Origin: Halocafeteria seosinensis
Taxonomy: Eukaryota; Sar; Bigyra; Bicosoecida
Reading direction: 5' to 3'
DNA length: 64,000 bases
Assembly: GCA_001687465.1 (NCBI GenBank)
Contig: LVLI01000148.1
Span: 62,001-126,000 of the forward strand
Of the stretch, positions 12,098 to 24,400 are shown one piece after another; within the stretch, counting starts at the first letter, position 1; every line of letters starts with the position of its first letter. Below the pieces are notes generated by a model. The model was not told the origin of the DNA. It saw only the letters and a list, made by a program, of their open reading frames with translations, and made no database searches. The position numbers and the translations under genes were made by a program.

Positions 12098-15000
12098 TGG
12101 ACACAGCCTGGCTGCCTGAGTGCCAAGTGAATGAAAAATACTTCAACTTCAGCGACGAGGGCGTTGTGAAACTTCAAATGTTTGAGCGACGAGGTCTTCC
12201 TTTCACTGCCGTTTTGTGTCCTTCTACCGACTTGAATTGGCATTTTTATAAGGTAACAGGGAAGAGAGTGTTTTCTTTGGTAGTTTGCATTATTTGCTTG
12301 GGCTCGTTAGGTCGTTATAGTAGCATACGAAATGGAAAATTCCTCTCCTGAGGAGCAAAAAGGGTATGGAGGGGCAGATCAAGGGGCCGCACAGGGGGAC
12401 GAAAACAGAAGGGACGTCGAGACTGCCCAGCCCGACTCATTTCAAACATCTTCGTCTTTGCAAGAGCAGAACCATGTTTCAAGCAGTTCGACCGAGCCTT
12501 CGGAAGCGGCGGAAGCTTCCACTACCGCGTCTGCCCTGGATGGAGATGCGAGACATGAGGCGCCAACACCTGAGCAACAAACTAAGCAAGACGATGATGG
12601 AGATGTGGAAATGAATAAGGAGGAACCCAAGGAGGAGAATGCTGCTTCGGCGGCTGCAACTTCTGTACAGAGCGCCACTGCGACGCAACATGCGGCTGCG
12701 GAGTCTCAGCAAACTCAGGCAAGTGCTGATAGTTCCCATGAACAAGGTTACCAAGAGCAACCGCAGCAGCAGCATCTGGCACCACAGCAACAGTCGTCAC
12801 AACAGCTTCCTTACTTTACTCAAATAACAGGGTATCCCCCGGATCCTGTTAGTAACCGAGGACAACAACCACAGGTGACGAAGGACACAGTCACGCAGGT
12901 TGGACAAAAATTGCTCAATTCTGTCCCTCATGGAAATTATGCACCACCTGTGCGAGCCGCTGAGCCTAATTTTAACAAGGTGCAATACATAGTGGACTGT
13001 CGCACGAAGGAAGATCAAGAATACTTTTGCTGCAAGCTGCAAGGCTGTAGTCATCTACATTTAAAGGTAAGCTTTTGCCGACCAATTCAGAGCGTTGGTC
13101 TAGTAGGTTTGGGAATCGTGTATCGTCGTTGTTGTCTGCAGTATTACACGAAGGATCAGATGCTCAAGCTGGATCCGTCGAACTCAGAAGCCTTAGCAAA
13201 ATATGACCAGGAACAACCTCCTGTGGAACAAACGTATCCTCCAGGATGTACTAAGGTGGCTGGGGTGTTTGCTCGTAGGTTCGTTTGTAGGTGTCTGAAT
13301 ATGGGGACGCCTCATCGTCCAGGGCAATTGAGATGGACAAGGCAGTACCTCATCCAATGGAAGAACCTTCCTCGGACTGAAGCAACATGGGAGGACGAGG
13401 AAGTTTTAATGCAAGATGAAGACAATGCCGCCGCAATTAGGTCGTTTGAGCAGAGCGGCAGAGCGGCCGTACTAACGACTCCTCCTCCAGAAGCTGTGAA
13501 GCAGCAGATCGTTCGTTGTATGGGCGGTAGCATTCGCCACTCCCAAAATCAGCCAGGTCAACAACAAGGCCCATCTGGAGCGAAACGGAATCCTTACGAA
13601 TCCAAGATAACTGATCCCTCAAACATATTCAAACAAGCGCTCATAGACACAATGGAGGCAACGGGTGCCAAGCACAGTCAGTTGCAGGACCTGGTAGCAA
13701 GCCCTCCTAATGCCATCTATCATTGGCTCTACGGCAAAGGTAGAATTGATGAGTTTGTCGAGAAGGTAAGCTATTGAAATTTGTAACGTGGATTAATTCG
13801 GTGTGTCGATATGTAAGTTGTGTCGGTTGTTGGCTTGTTTCTCGCAGGGATTGAAAGATTGGCTAGCACGGAAGTGTCCCGAACGATGGTCCTCCCATCT
13901 AAGCGAAGTAAATAACACAGTTCCTAACAGTAGGGACCGGTACAGTGAAGAACGATTGCTTTTGCGTCGGTACCTTGGTTTATGTTATGACAAACTTCCG
14001 ATGACCGATGGCAGCTACTCTGACAAAGGAGACATAGACAATATTGCGGAGCAACTCTTTACGTCTGAGGAAGATTTAGATTCCTTCATCCCGCCGGAAA
14101 AGGAAGTCTTAGGCCGTCAAATAGATCTAGGAAGAGTCAACGCGGGACGACACTTAGAATCATATGCGGTTGTCCCCAATGAGGCTCTTAACCAACTGTT
14201 CGACGGAATAGAGGATTCCCTGTTGGAACCTGACTCTGAATCTTTGAAGAAGCTCAAGAACCAGTTAATGGAGGGTGACCCCTACAGACCGGGAGCTGAC
14301 AGTGGGATGTTCTCGCATGGTAGAATTGGTGGTGCACAATACAGTGCTCCAAACAACGTCTACACGTCGCAAATACAAGAGGAAACCAAAGACACCGAAA
14401 AGGAAGAACCTGTGAAGGAGGAAGAGGGGAAGGATGAAAGCAAAGAGCACCCCGGCTCCTCCATTGAGGCCGAGACGAACCAATATCAGCAGCAACTTCT
14501 GGCCTTAAGCCACCTCAACGAAGAAGAACGGGAGGGTATCCGAGCGGACCCAACTATTATAGAGAAGCGAAAGCATATCGAGTTGATGCTATACCACTTT
14601 CACGTCGCAAAAGAGACGGCGATGAAATTAAACTTCAAGAAATCGGAAAATGGGGTTCCACCCGAGTTACAAAAATTGATGCATTTGGAACGAACACCTC
14701 CCGTTGTCTTGGTACCAACTTCTGGTCCACAGCCCTATTATGAGTTTGAGGATGCCCCGGGATCAGATAAGAATCCATATACCATACCTCGAGGGAACGA
14801 ACTGTCATCCAGATTGCTGGAGGGACCGGAAGGAATGCCTGCGGCATCCTCCACCTCTATATACTTGGGAGGAAATTGGTTTCCGCGAGGATTAAGTCGA
14901 GGGGCCTTCGTTCGCAGCTACTGGAAGAAGCAAGGACTTGAGAGATCCAAGAGTCAGAGCGAAGCTAACGAACAATTGGATGCGCTTTGGAGAGTCTACG

Positions 15001-15620
15001 TCCAGCTGGATGGTCGTACCCGTGATTCAACGATATGGAATCCACAGCCTGGACAGAGCTTAGACAAGTTAAAGCACTACTGTAGCAACGCCGTCGAGGG
15101 AAAAGACATGGAAATGAAGCAGGCGTTAATTTCTGAGTGTGATGATTATTTAGATTATCTTTTTAGCAAATGGCGCTCTCTAGTGCAGCAATTTCCTGAA
15201 AACTTTGCTAATCGTCTTCGCCAAGATGCCAAGAATCAGATCCAGCAACTTTTTTATGAACTTGAGAAGAAGTGGTACAGCCGACACCAACCCCCGCCTG
15301 ACACTGCGAGCCAATACACAGGGGTGACACAACTCCCAAGTGGACTTTTCCAAGCTCAGATTTACAAGCCTCAAGAATTGAAAAATGTTTCGTTGGGAAC
15401 CTTCCGAACAGCTGAAGAAGCTGCACAAGCTTACAACTCAGCAGCCAAGTCAGTGGGACTCGCAGCCCTGAATGATGTTCCCTCCGAGACAGGCGGTTCA
15501 GATTCTCAAGGTCAGGAGTCAACAGCTGTCGGTAAAGCAACTGAGAATGCTACTGAGGCAGCCACCGATGGTGCTGCTGCTCCTGCGCAAGTACCAGCAG
15601 AGTCAACGACCGAGCAGTAA
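12097..15620 (+). CDS. Nuclear protein with chromodomain-like and AP2-like domains
   Basis: Four exons (12097-12252, 12311-13066, 13142-13765, 13848-15620) join in frame to about 1,102 aa. Residues 1-55 form a short unrecognised N-terminal segment. Residues 70-230 are Gln/Glu/Ala/Ser-rich and probably disordered. A chromodomain-like module lies near residues 350-400 (TRQYLIQWKNLPRTEATWED), the hallmark aromatic cage and acidic end of chromodomains. A second helical region around 480-540 follows (GRIDEFVEKGLKDWLARK). Near residues 1000-1055 is an AP2/ERF-like fold: YTGVTQLPSGLFQAQIYKP, then SLGTFRTAEEAAQAYNSAA, keeping the characteristic WLGTF-x-TAEEAAxAYD pattern with Ser for Trp. The likely role is chromatin-linked transcription control. 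The combination is unusual; intron 2 (75 bp) is open in frame. Confidence 0.85.
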
Positions 15621-16145
15621 GATGTTGTAGCCTACACCTTGTAGGCTATTTCTAAGCCACTGTGCGTGCGGGCTGTATCACCTTGACAATATCAGACATA
15701 CTCTTTTTTTTTTCCCCCCTTTTTTTTCTCTCACTGTTGTCTTGAATAGCACAAACATATCCATGTGTAAGACACTAATACCATCGTTTTCGGCGATTTT
15801 TCGTCCCCCAGCGCTGGGGCGCCAAAACAAGGCGCGTCGGCAGAGTGGACGTTAACAGCAGCAGAACCCGCCAGTTGTGTGCTCCGCCGACGTTGATAGA
15901 TTTTTCCATCTGTGTTTGTTCGAGAGTGCGTATACGGGAGGCATCCAACCTGTCTGCGTGTACTTGAAGAAGCGACAGCAACCTTCCCATCTGTCCATCC
16001 GGATATTCGTGGGAAGCCTAACGGCGGACACTTTGTGGACTAGAGACGTGTAGTGTATTACACCCCTCCCCTCTTTCGGCGCCAGTGTTAGCAACCAGGT
16101 GAACCAGCTACAGAGACGTGCACACGACACGAGCAGAGGCGAAAA
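15621..16145. other. Intergenic region with a pure pyrimidine tract
   Basis: The 525 bp between the chromo/AP2 stop and the MORN gene start hold no supported gene. A 32-base tract of only C and T lies at 15701-15732, shortly after the upstream stop. It could be part of a 3' end signal or a polypyrimidine splice element for a 5' UTR intron of the next gene. No other structure stands out. Confidence 0.4.
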
Positions 16146-17612
16146 ATGAACTATACGGGACAGATCCAAGATGGGGCCATGCATGGCCAAGGGACCCTCA
16201 TCTACCCCAATGGGGAGCGATATGAAGGACAGTGGAACTTTGGGAAGCGAGAGGGTTTCGGCACCTACTACTACTTGGACGGTGGGCGTTATGAAGGCGA
16301 ATGGGTGGATGATAAGATACATGGCAAAGGCAAATCGGTATATGCCAATGGGAACGTGTATGAAGGAGAGGTACGTATCTAACGCTTCCTTCTGCTGTCA
16401 GGGTATTCTCCCGTTTAACCCCCTTGTTTTGGGTCCAATACAGTGGGATAATGGACGCATTAATGGCTATGGTACTCTGACCTATGCCGACGGAGACAGG
16501 TGTGTAATAACTCGCGCCATACAGTTTTGTGCGCGCGGCTATCGGTAGTGACCCCTATCTTACGGTATCCTCGTCCTGTTCCACAGATACACGGGACAAT
16601 GGGTCGATGGAAAGATGCATGGACAAGGAACTTACGTGTACGCTGATGGAGACAAGTACGAAGGTGAATGGAAAGACGATAAGGTAAGGTCCCATCGTTT
16701 TAGGAGAGAGCCCTCGCTCGATCGTATGGACGTTTATTTTGAGTCCGGACGGTATCCTTCTTCTGCAGCGCCATGGGAAAGGTACAGTCACATACCGCGG
16801 AGATGATGGAAATATTCTCGAAAAATACGAGGTAAGATAGTGATGAGAACACTGAGAAGCAATGAAAATTGTAATGACAGCGTAACACTTCTTTTGCAGG
16901 GTGACTGGTTTGAAGGAAAGATGCATGGCATGGGGCGCTATATTTACGCTGATGGAGGGGTTTATGAAGGACAGTGGGTAGACAGTAAGATGCACGGCAA
17001 AGGTGTTTATACCTTTCCCAACGGAAACAAATACGATGGAGAGTGGGTAGAAGATGTCAAGGAGGGCTTTGGCGTCCTGACTTATGTAAACGGCGAAAGA
17101 TACGAAGGTTATTGGAAAAACGATAAAGCCCATGGCAAGGGTGTCTTGGTCTATAGTCACGGCGATAAGTACAATGGTGAATGGGTTGCCGGCAAGAAGC
17201 ATGGGGAAGGTGAACTCCATTACGCTAATGGCGATGTGTTCCGGGGACAATGGGATAATGACCATGCTCACGGTCAGGGAGTACTGCAGTATGCCAATGG
17301 CAATATTTATGAGGGAGAATGGAGGGATGACCGAGTAAGTTCCTTCCATTTTTGTTTCGAGAAACAGCCATTGCTTTTGCATAATCATAAATGCTTCTTT
17401 ATTTGCAGAGACATGGATTTGGAACATTCACATGTGCATCCGATAATTACGTCTATGAGGGCGAATGGCTGCATGGGCGGAAGCATGGTCGTGGTGCTAT
17501 TTTCCTACCTAACGGCGATAGGTTTACTGGAATGTTCAAAGACGGTAAGATGGATGGCCCTGTGGAATACGAGTTTGCTGAAGATAGCCCATGGACGAAT
17601 CCGGACTTGTAA
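16146..17612 (+). CDS. MORN-repeat protein
   Basis: Six exons (16146-16370, 16444-16499, 16587-16683, 16769-16831, 16900-17334, 17409-17612) give 359 aa made almost wholly of about 14 MORN repeats, each near 23 residues with the core YxGxWxxGKxHGxGxxxYxxG. There is no kinase, SET or other catalytic domain. The repeat at exon 4 ([21 protein letters not shown]) is the most divergent. MORN sheets bind membranes or lipids, or act as scaffolds for phosphoinositide kinases and cytoskeletal assemblies; the partner here cannot be read from sequence. Several introns fall inside repeat units, so intron positions and repeats are only partly in register. The stop is 23 bp from the convergent rhomboid gene. 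Confidence 0.9.
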
Positions 17613-17635
17613 AGCTACGAGTACATGTGTATATG

Positions 17636-18779
17636 TTAGTGTTTCAGCATGCTCTTTCTAGGAGGAAGGTTGTTCTTCTTCCTTTTTAGATAGTGATATG
17701 CTACTCCTGCGGCTGTGCCTCCTAGATGTGCAACCCCGTCAATCATCCCGCGTCTCCGTAGTTGTAGAATGGCAAATACAATGTTAATCGCCGTCGACAC
17801 GTACAGTGTCGTCGTTGCGTCTAACCTAATGACGAACATTATCTCAATAACAGAATCAGGGTGCTCCAACCAATGGTACGCTAGGATTCCAAACAGTGCT
17901 CCGGAGGCACCAAGAGAGTTAACTGCAATCAAAGATGAACTATACAGTCCCGCAAATTTTTCTTGTACACCAAAATTGTCACACGAACCTCCAGTTCTTG
18001 TAGCAATGTTGAATGCTAAACTTGACAGATTTCCTGCTAGCCCTGCAACGTGGTAGAACGCTAGCATTTCCCATACACTCATCTTCATGCGGCCGCGAGT
18101 GAATCCCCGGTTGCCGTCGATCAAATGAGGGAGAAAGTTATACATTCCAAACATATTGAAAAATAAATGGGCCGCCCCAGCATGAGAGTACCTGTAACCA
18201 TAAAATTTCGTTAGGTGAGCCCCAAGCGGATAACTCTCGTAGTTTCCACGGGATACGGGACATACATGGAAGTGAGTAACGTGTGCCATCGTCCCGACCG
18301 AAAATGTCCAACTGAAGTGAGGAAATGCTTGGACATGAACTGTAGCACCGCTGGTTTGTAATTGGCCACTCTCCAGGCTCCAAAGATGGCTAAGTTGGGG
18401 ATAAAGAGTCCCACAAACGTCTGCACCGGTGCATCGAAAATACAAGGTTATGCTCTTCAAGCGCCATAAATAAGTTCTATAGCAAATAACTCACGAGTTT
18501 TCCGGGAGATCCTGCTCCTGGTGCATTCTGCTTCCTAATGTCTCCTACCAAGTCGTTGAGGATAACCTCAGGGCCACTTCCTGAGCCTCCTGTATGAGAG
18601 TTTCTCTCCCGTAATGGATCGAGAATTGCTCGACTGACCGGTGTTGGCGCATGTATATGCTCCTTGCAACGAGCATGATGACGGAAATACAAGTAGCCGC
18701 CTAAACCTGTGGTGAATAGCCCTACCGCCTTCGTCGTGGGGTGAGTGGTAAGTCGTCTCAGAGACGAATAGGACCACAT
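17636..18779 (-). CDS. Rhomboid-family intramembrane serine protease, PARL-like
   Basis: Three exons (18779-18495, 18420-18266, 18191-17636) give 331 aa. The N terminus is Arg/Thr/Ser-rich with a short hydrophobic stretch ([17 protein letters not shown]), consistent with mitochondrial targeting plus an extra first membrane helix, as in PARL. The rhomboid core contains [24 protein letters not shown] across intron 2, the nucleophile motif GASGALFG near residue 240 and the catalytic His in [12 protein letters not shown] near residue 297. Both dyad residues are intact, so an active protease is expected. In mitochondria such enzymes cleave transmembrane segments of targets such as OPA1-type GTPases; the target here is unknown. 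The inner mitochondrial membrane location is inferred. Confidence 0.88.
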
Positions 18780-18893
18780 ACTCGCGTATTGTTTTCTAGT
18801 GTTATTGTGTATCAGACAAAAATATTCTGATCTAGCCTAGTACCTACCCATTACCATCATGTAACAACACTGTGAAAGAAGTCTAGTGAAACT

Positions 18894-21072
18894 TCAATCA
18901 AAGGGATTACGGTTAGCATCGCCACCAAGGTCAATCTGCGGTGGTTGGTAATTGTCCCCTCGTAGCACCGAGGAAGACTGCCCACCGGCGGCTGCACTAG
19001 CAAGTCCTTCCCCGTCAGTGATCGAGGAAGCATCGTCGGAGTCCTCTGTCTCATTCTCAACACTGGCCAGTCTTAGTCCAAAGAACCCAAGGCGCAAAGC
19101 AGAAGTCTGGAGTCCAAATGTTCTGCGAGCCTTCTTGATAAAAGCGCGGCCATCTTTCATCTGTTTCTGATGCTCAGGATTCTTTATATTAGGAGGTTCC
19201 ATCTGGTCAATGCGCAACATTCGGAGTAGCTTCTCGAAGGCATTGAACGCTGTTGCCGCACATAGGATAAGCAAGACCAGGGGCAGATAATTGTCCACTT
19301 GAGAGAGCGCCATATCTGAACCTACGGATCTGCATGTCCCACAAATGATATTTGCGCGCTCTAAACAACATTTTAGGAAGAGTCAAAAACACCAGGACTG
19401 TCTCTCACCTTGAGAAACTCGTATCGTATGGGATGCTGAGGAGATTCAGAAAATTGAAAGCCACAGAGAATTGCAACCGGCATGCGTAACAAGCGTTGAA
19501 CATTAGGCTGCAGAAGCACAACGAAACGCATATTTATAATTGACAACAAGGTCTTAATGTGGACGGGCAAACGTACCTGTACGCATCTGTGTGATGCCTG
19601 CTAGCCAACTCTACTGTACCGAACAGGTTAATCCGAAAGAGAGAGAAATACACACAGACGCATATATATATCAGCGGTATCAGGGCCAAAAAGTGCTTCC
19701 CGATAACGTCTTTGGCAGCGTCCACAACGAGTCCTAACACTGATATATTCGCTCCAAGAGCATTATTGAGTGGGATGGATACCTCGCCCCACAATACGAG
19801 TGCTGAAAGTATAGCACTTGCAACGGCTGCCATACGGTACCACGTCGACGAAAATTTGAAGTGCCACCAGACTACGAAACGTTGCCACATTCTCCAAAAC
19901 CAGTTGGAACTATCGCTTTCAAGCAGGATGTGCTCCATCCCCTTCTGATCTACAACAGCTAAAGCTTCTTCGTCTTCCGCTGCTTCTGCGGATTCTCCCG
20001 CGCTGCCCCTTTCGGTCATTATCAGATCATAGTACATCGACTTCTCCACAAGCGACCTCCATCTCCAGGAGGCCTTTATGTATAGAGCTTTGGCTGCTTT
20101 CAAGCGCGCATGCACACTGGCTAGTTCTTCTGTTGTAGGCACGTCAGAGGACGATCCGCGTCGATGCTTGGCTTTCCCCTGTAATCCGCTGCTACCTAAA
20201 CTCCATCCCTTAGATTCATTCTTCCTAGGAGAATTGCCGCTACGGTTTGTATCATCCGTACGACCATGCAGCAGATGCTCGCATTCATTGTAAAGAGAGT
20301 AGATCGACTGTGCAATATAATTTTCTTCTTCCATAGCCGTAGTTATTCTATCTGCGGTGCTCTTTGCTTCTTGCATTGCATCACGTAAGTCACATTTCGC
20401 ATCGAAACACTCCGCGTCGACTTCGACAGCATAGTACTGAATACGGTGCATTTCAGTGACGGGATCTGCAGACCTCCAAAGCTTCCTTGGCACTTCTATG
20501 AGTCCATATCCAAGTAGTAGAAGTATTAAGACGAGTCCGTACAAGTTGGCCACGGAGAGCGCGATACTCGGTAACTCAGAGATCTTCCGATCTGAGGTAG
20601 TCAATACAATCACCACGACAATGGCAATGGCGACTCCACAAAGAATATAAAATTTCAAGTTCGCTTTCAAACTGTCAATACACCTTCGCTTCCACCTCGA
20701 GTAGCCACTCGCGAAGAACTCCATTTGAAGTGGAAGTGCCACCCATGACAGCAAGAACGTGATCCAATAGATAGCTCTCCATCCTCTGCAATGAAGGAAG
20801 AGATATAGATGAAGTCAAACATCCCTTCACTCGATGAAATGAACAATGCCGCACCTTTCTGAGGAAGCGATGGGCTCGACTGCATAGCTCCTGGCTAAAT
20901 CGGAGGCAATGAAAATAGTCCCAAAGAACCCAAAATACCACGCCGTGAAGACCGAAGTCAAGTACATGTAGTGCGTCTTTTTGTACGCATACTGGAAGAG
21001 CAGCCCCCCTGTGATCAAAAACAAACCGATGGCCTCCAACGTGGTTATGGGGATCAGCGCATCGGCCCCCAT
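18894..21072 (-). CDS. LMBR1-type multi-pass membrane protein (LMBD2-like)
   Basis: Four exons (21072-20855, 20785-19577, 19507-19409, 19329-18894) join in frame to 653 aa. The predicted fold is about nine membrane helices: two N-terminal (LFLITGGLLFQYAYK and a second), then WRAIYWITFLLSWVALPLQMEFF, a helix pair near residues 115-170, a long central coiled-coil loop with acidic and Ser-rich parts, and C-terminal helices including LIPLIYICVCVYFSLFRINLF. The motif CRLQFSVAFNFLNLL near the end matches the region typical of LMBR1/LMBD2 proteins. Family members are linked to receptor trafficking and cobalamin export in animals. The choice of LMBD2 over LMBR1L is tentative. The cytosolic tail ends in a Gln/Pro/Asp-rich sequence. 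Confidence 0.82.
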
Positions 21073-21460
21073 TGTACGTTAATAATGGCGAGGAATAGCT
21101 GAGCTCAATGGAGCCTATTCTAAAGCTTGCATGCCCTCTATAGGAACCCTTTCCCTTGGACCACGATACCACAGCTTAAGACTCCACTATGGGACCGATC
21201 TTATGATGCCATCTGACGGAAACAATACCTGTGTTATACGCTGTAGTTTATAGGGTTGTACCTGGTAAGCGCTGGATGCATATCTTCAACTTGTTGGGTG
21301 GAATTGTAATTGGAAGGGGGTACAACAACCCGGAAGGGTTTGGCAGGACATTCTCAAGCAAAACTTGGTTCTTCCAACGAAACCACTACTGTAGACATAC
21401 AGAAGCATGAAACTCGCGTGCTATTAATTTGATTCTGCTATTGGCAACCAGCAAGCAAAA
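21073..21460. other. Intergenic region, nothing recognised
   Basis: This 388-bp gap separates the LMBR1-type gene start from the end of the LMF-like gene, both on the minus strand. I see no open frame with coding character, no tRNA and no repeat. It presumably holds the promoter of the LMBR1-type gene. Confidence 0.4.
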
Positions 21461-24400
21461 CTACTTGGAAGAAACTCGACGCCTAACTTGTGTCAAGACC
21501 CGTGGAGGCGTTTGCCCTCGAGCCCACTGTTGCCGTTCCTCTTCACTCCATTTTTGGGAAATTTCTGTTTCCGAAACAACATCTTGACCATCTGGTTTTC
21601 TACCAGCTTCTTTGGTACCATCTGAAATCATGATCCAGTGTGGGTCATCGCCGTCCAGTTTGTACACCGGCGCAATAACTGGTTCTACCCAATCACCAGC
21701 ATGATGATCCCACATACGCAAGGCTGGCCAATCTTTCATTTGCACTCCAACTTCTAACCATCCAGGTATGATGCCTCCGCCTATCTCGGGCATCTCAGGT
21801 CTCAAAACACGCTGTGCGCAACATAACCATATGAGAAAAACTGCAGCAACTCGAAGTTGCAGGGCTACTTACTTGCATGATTTTAGCTTTTGTCATCATC
21901 GAGGCAAATGACTGATAGAAAAATACTGACTTGACATACATCAAGCTTTGTAATGTTACGCCCGAGATATTAACCAAGGGTGAGTTCGTTTGCCGAAACA
22001 GGAAGCCACTGCAGTAAGGGACACACAAAGAACGTACCAAATTGTCATGTCAGCTTTCTTAACACTAGAATATGCTTACAATGTCGCTGAGTTGTCCCAC
22101 TTAGAATAAGCAGCTTCAGCGTGTTGCGAAGCCTCCAAGGCAACTTGGCTATTTGAAGCATTGGACTTCCAAGGCCGTGCCTCGCGCAGAGGATACACCA
22201 GGGGAAGTCGATGTCCGCCAACTATCGAAGCTCGACCATCGACTGCACGTTCATACAAATGCCTACCACCAACTAGCATGTACCTGCAGGTACACAGTAA
22301 AAGATAATTCACGCTCAGCACTTTCAGAGTGTTTAAAACGTGACGTACCAATCTGAAAACAGGCTCACGCGGAAAGCATTCGGCATAAACGAAGCTTCCG
22401 ACGGCGGACCGCTAGTGGGGGAGTCAATTACGGTGGGGAGAAATCGATACAAACTCTCCCAATCTTTACCGGGCGACGCAAACGCTTTCTTCGCCTCATC
22501 AACCGTTTGGCTGTGGGGTCTATTGGCAACGTACGCTCGCCATCTTTCGCCTCCAAAGTCATCATCTGTCACTAGTCGTTCACGTCCCTCTTGAGCTTCG
22601 ATTCGTAACGCATCATCGTTCCAAACGGGGTCATTTTCAACACTTCTTTCTGAATTCGCTCGCTGATATTGTACATCCGCTTCTACTTCCTTTCTCACTT
22701 GATCCTGCGTATACGAAATTGGGTTACCGTACGACTAGATACTGACAGAAGCAAACCACTTGAGAACTCACACTAGTGGGAGGTGGTCGATGAAGAAGAA
22801 ATTCATGTTTGGCTCGAAGAGGAGATGCCATTCTACTGAAGTTGTTCTCAATTCTAAAGAGATCCTCACGAGAATAGCAAGTGTCCACAGCCCGCCACTG
22901 CAGAACTTGTCAAACTGTATTTACGAGTTGCGGGCGCGATAGAGCGTAACATGCGAGACTTACCACGTGCGGCAGAGTTGCCCAGTTAAACATTTTAGCA
23001 GCGTGAGCAGGGTCTAGTGGCCCCTCCACTCGAACTGGAAGCTCTTCCGGCAACTCAATGTCCGGCAGCACCTCTCTCGGATCGGGGAATTCTTGATCGC
23101 GAGATTGGTTACTTTGGCCATTCTGGCCTTTGCGCTTTTTCGACAAGGAGTTACTTCTCTTGCGGGGTGATACTTCGACTTCCGTTAAACCATTCAAAGC
23201 GACATCGAATGCCTGCTCCCGTATGAAAGTAATGAAGTCCCATACCTCTTCATATTCCTCTTCGGTAACCCCTCCAGAAGTCCATTGCATCGATTCTCTC
23301 GCAATCATATGGTCAGGATGAAACCGCTCTGGATCAACAAGCCAGTCATCCCAAATTGCTTTGGTGTCATCTATAGTAAGGGCGGGCAAATGAGTACCAC
23401 CTCTGATGACGTCCCAGTACTCGCCAGTGCGCAAAGCCGTTCCCAATTCTTTAGGTTTGTAGCAGTAAAACGACACCCTAACATACTTCGGGGGGCAGTT
23501 TGGATCAGGGAAAGGATCATTCCAAAAAATGTTATAAGCATCTGAGTTGCTACCTTCCAGCAGTTTTGCCTGCAGCCGTCTCCAAGGACCTGAGCGAGAA
23601 AACGTCAAAGGATCTCCGGAGCCCACGCTGGAGTTGAATCCATGTCCATCACTCCCAAAAGACTCGTAAAAGATTGCATGGTCAACTCGGGGATGGTGAG
23701 GTGCTACGAACACAGGTTTGCTCTTTGAGTCGTTGATCATGTAGGGAAGATGGAACTGCCTCCACACCTCCCCATCAAAACTCCCTTCAAATATAGGGCA
23801 CCATCTTCTGGGTGGCGATGAATTCGGTGGAAATACGCCATACGCGTGATTGAGGCGAAAGGCAGTTATTAGCCGCAGATATGCAAAGAACGGATTCCAT
23901 ATTGTACTGGGGCTAAGCTTGCGTAGTCCCGGCCAATAATGCCACCCAATAGCACACCAACTGTTGAGCGCAATGTTCACGGAGGCAGGGATCGTGATGA
24001 ACAGGAAGAATGCAAGTAGTAATAAGTCGTTCCAGGAGCCGTCAAAAGGGACAGTAGGACTCTCACTTCCCCTTCCAAGCAGTAAATTCCCCGAAGAATG
24101 ACAGAAGCTGTAAAGTGCAAGTAATATCGCTTCAGTCCCATGCTGGAGGATAGCCGGGAGGGAGTCAAGAGCAGCCCTGAGCCAATGCAGTAGGTGCGCT
24201 CTATTAGTGGAGATGAAAGCAGGAAGGGTAAATCCGTTGGATCCTAGAGCACTACTCGCCATTTGTAAGTAAGGAAACAAATCTGTCCCATGGTCAAATG
24301 CACCGATACAAAGAACCGACGTCAGCAAGTTGAAATACCCGAAATTGCCCGTAGACTGCAAGCACAACAACCAATTAGACAAAATAGCATAGCACTCCTT

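Noticed and set aside
16555-17427. 290-aa minus-strand ORF across the MORN gene
   Set aside because: It lies antisense to MORN repeats. Repeated Gly/Asn-rich codons keep the opposite frame open; the plus-strand model has conserved repeats and clean introns.
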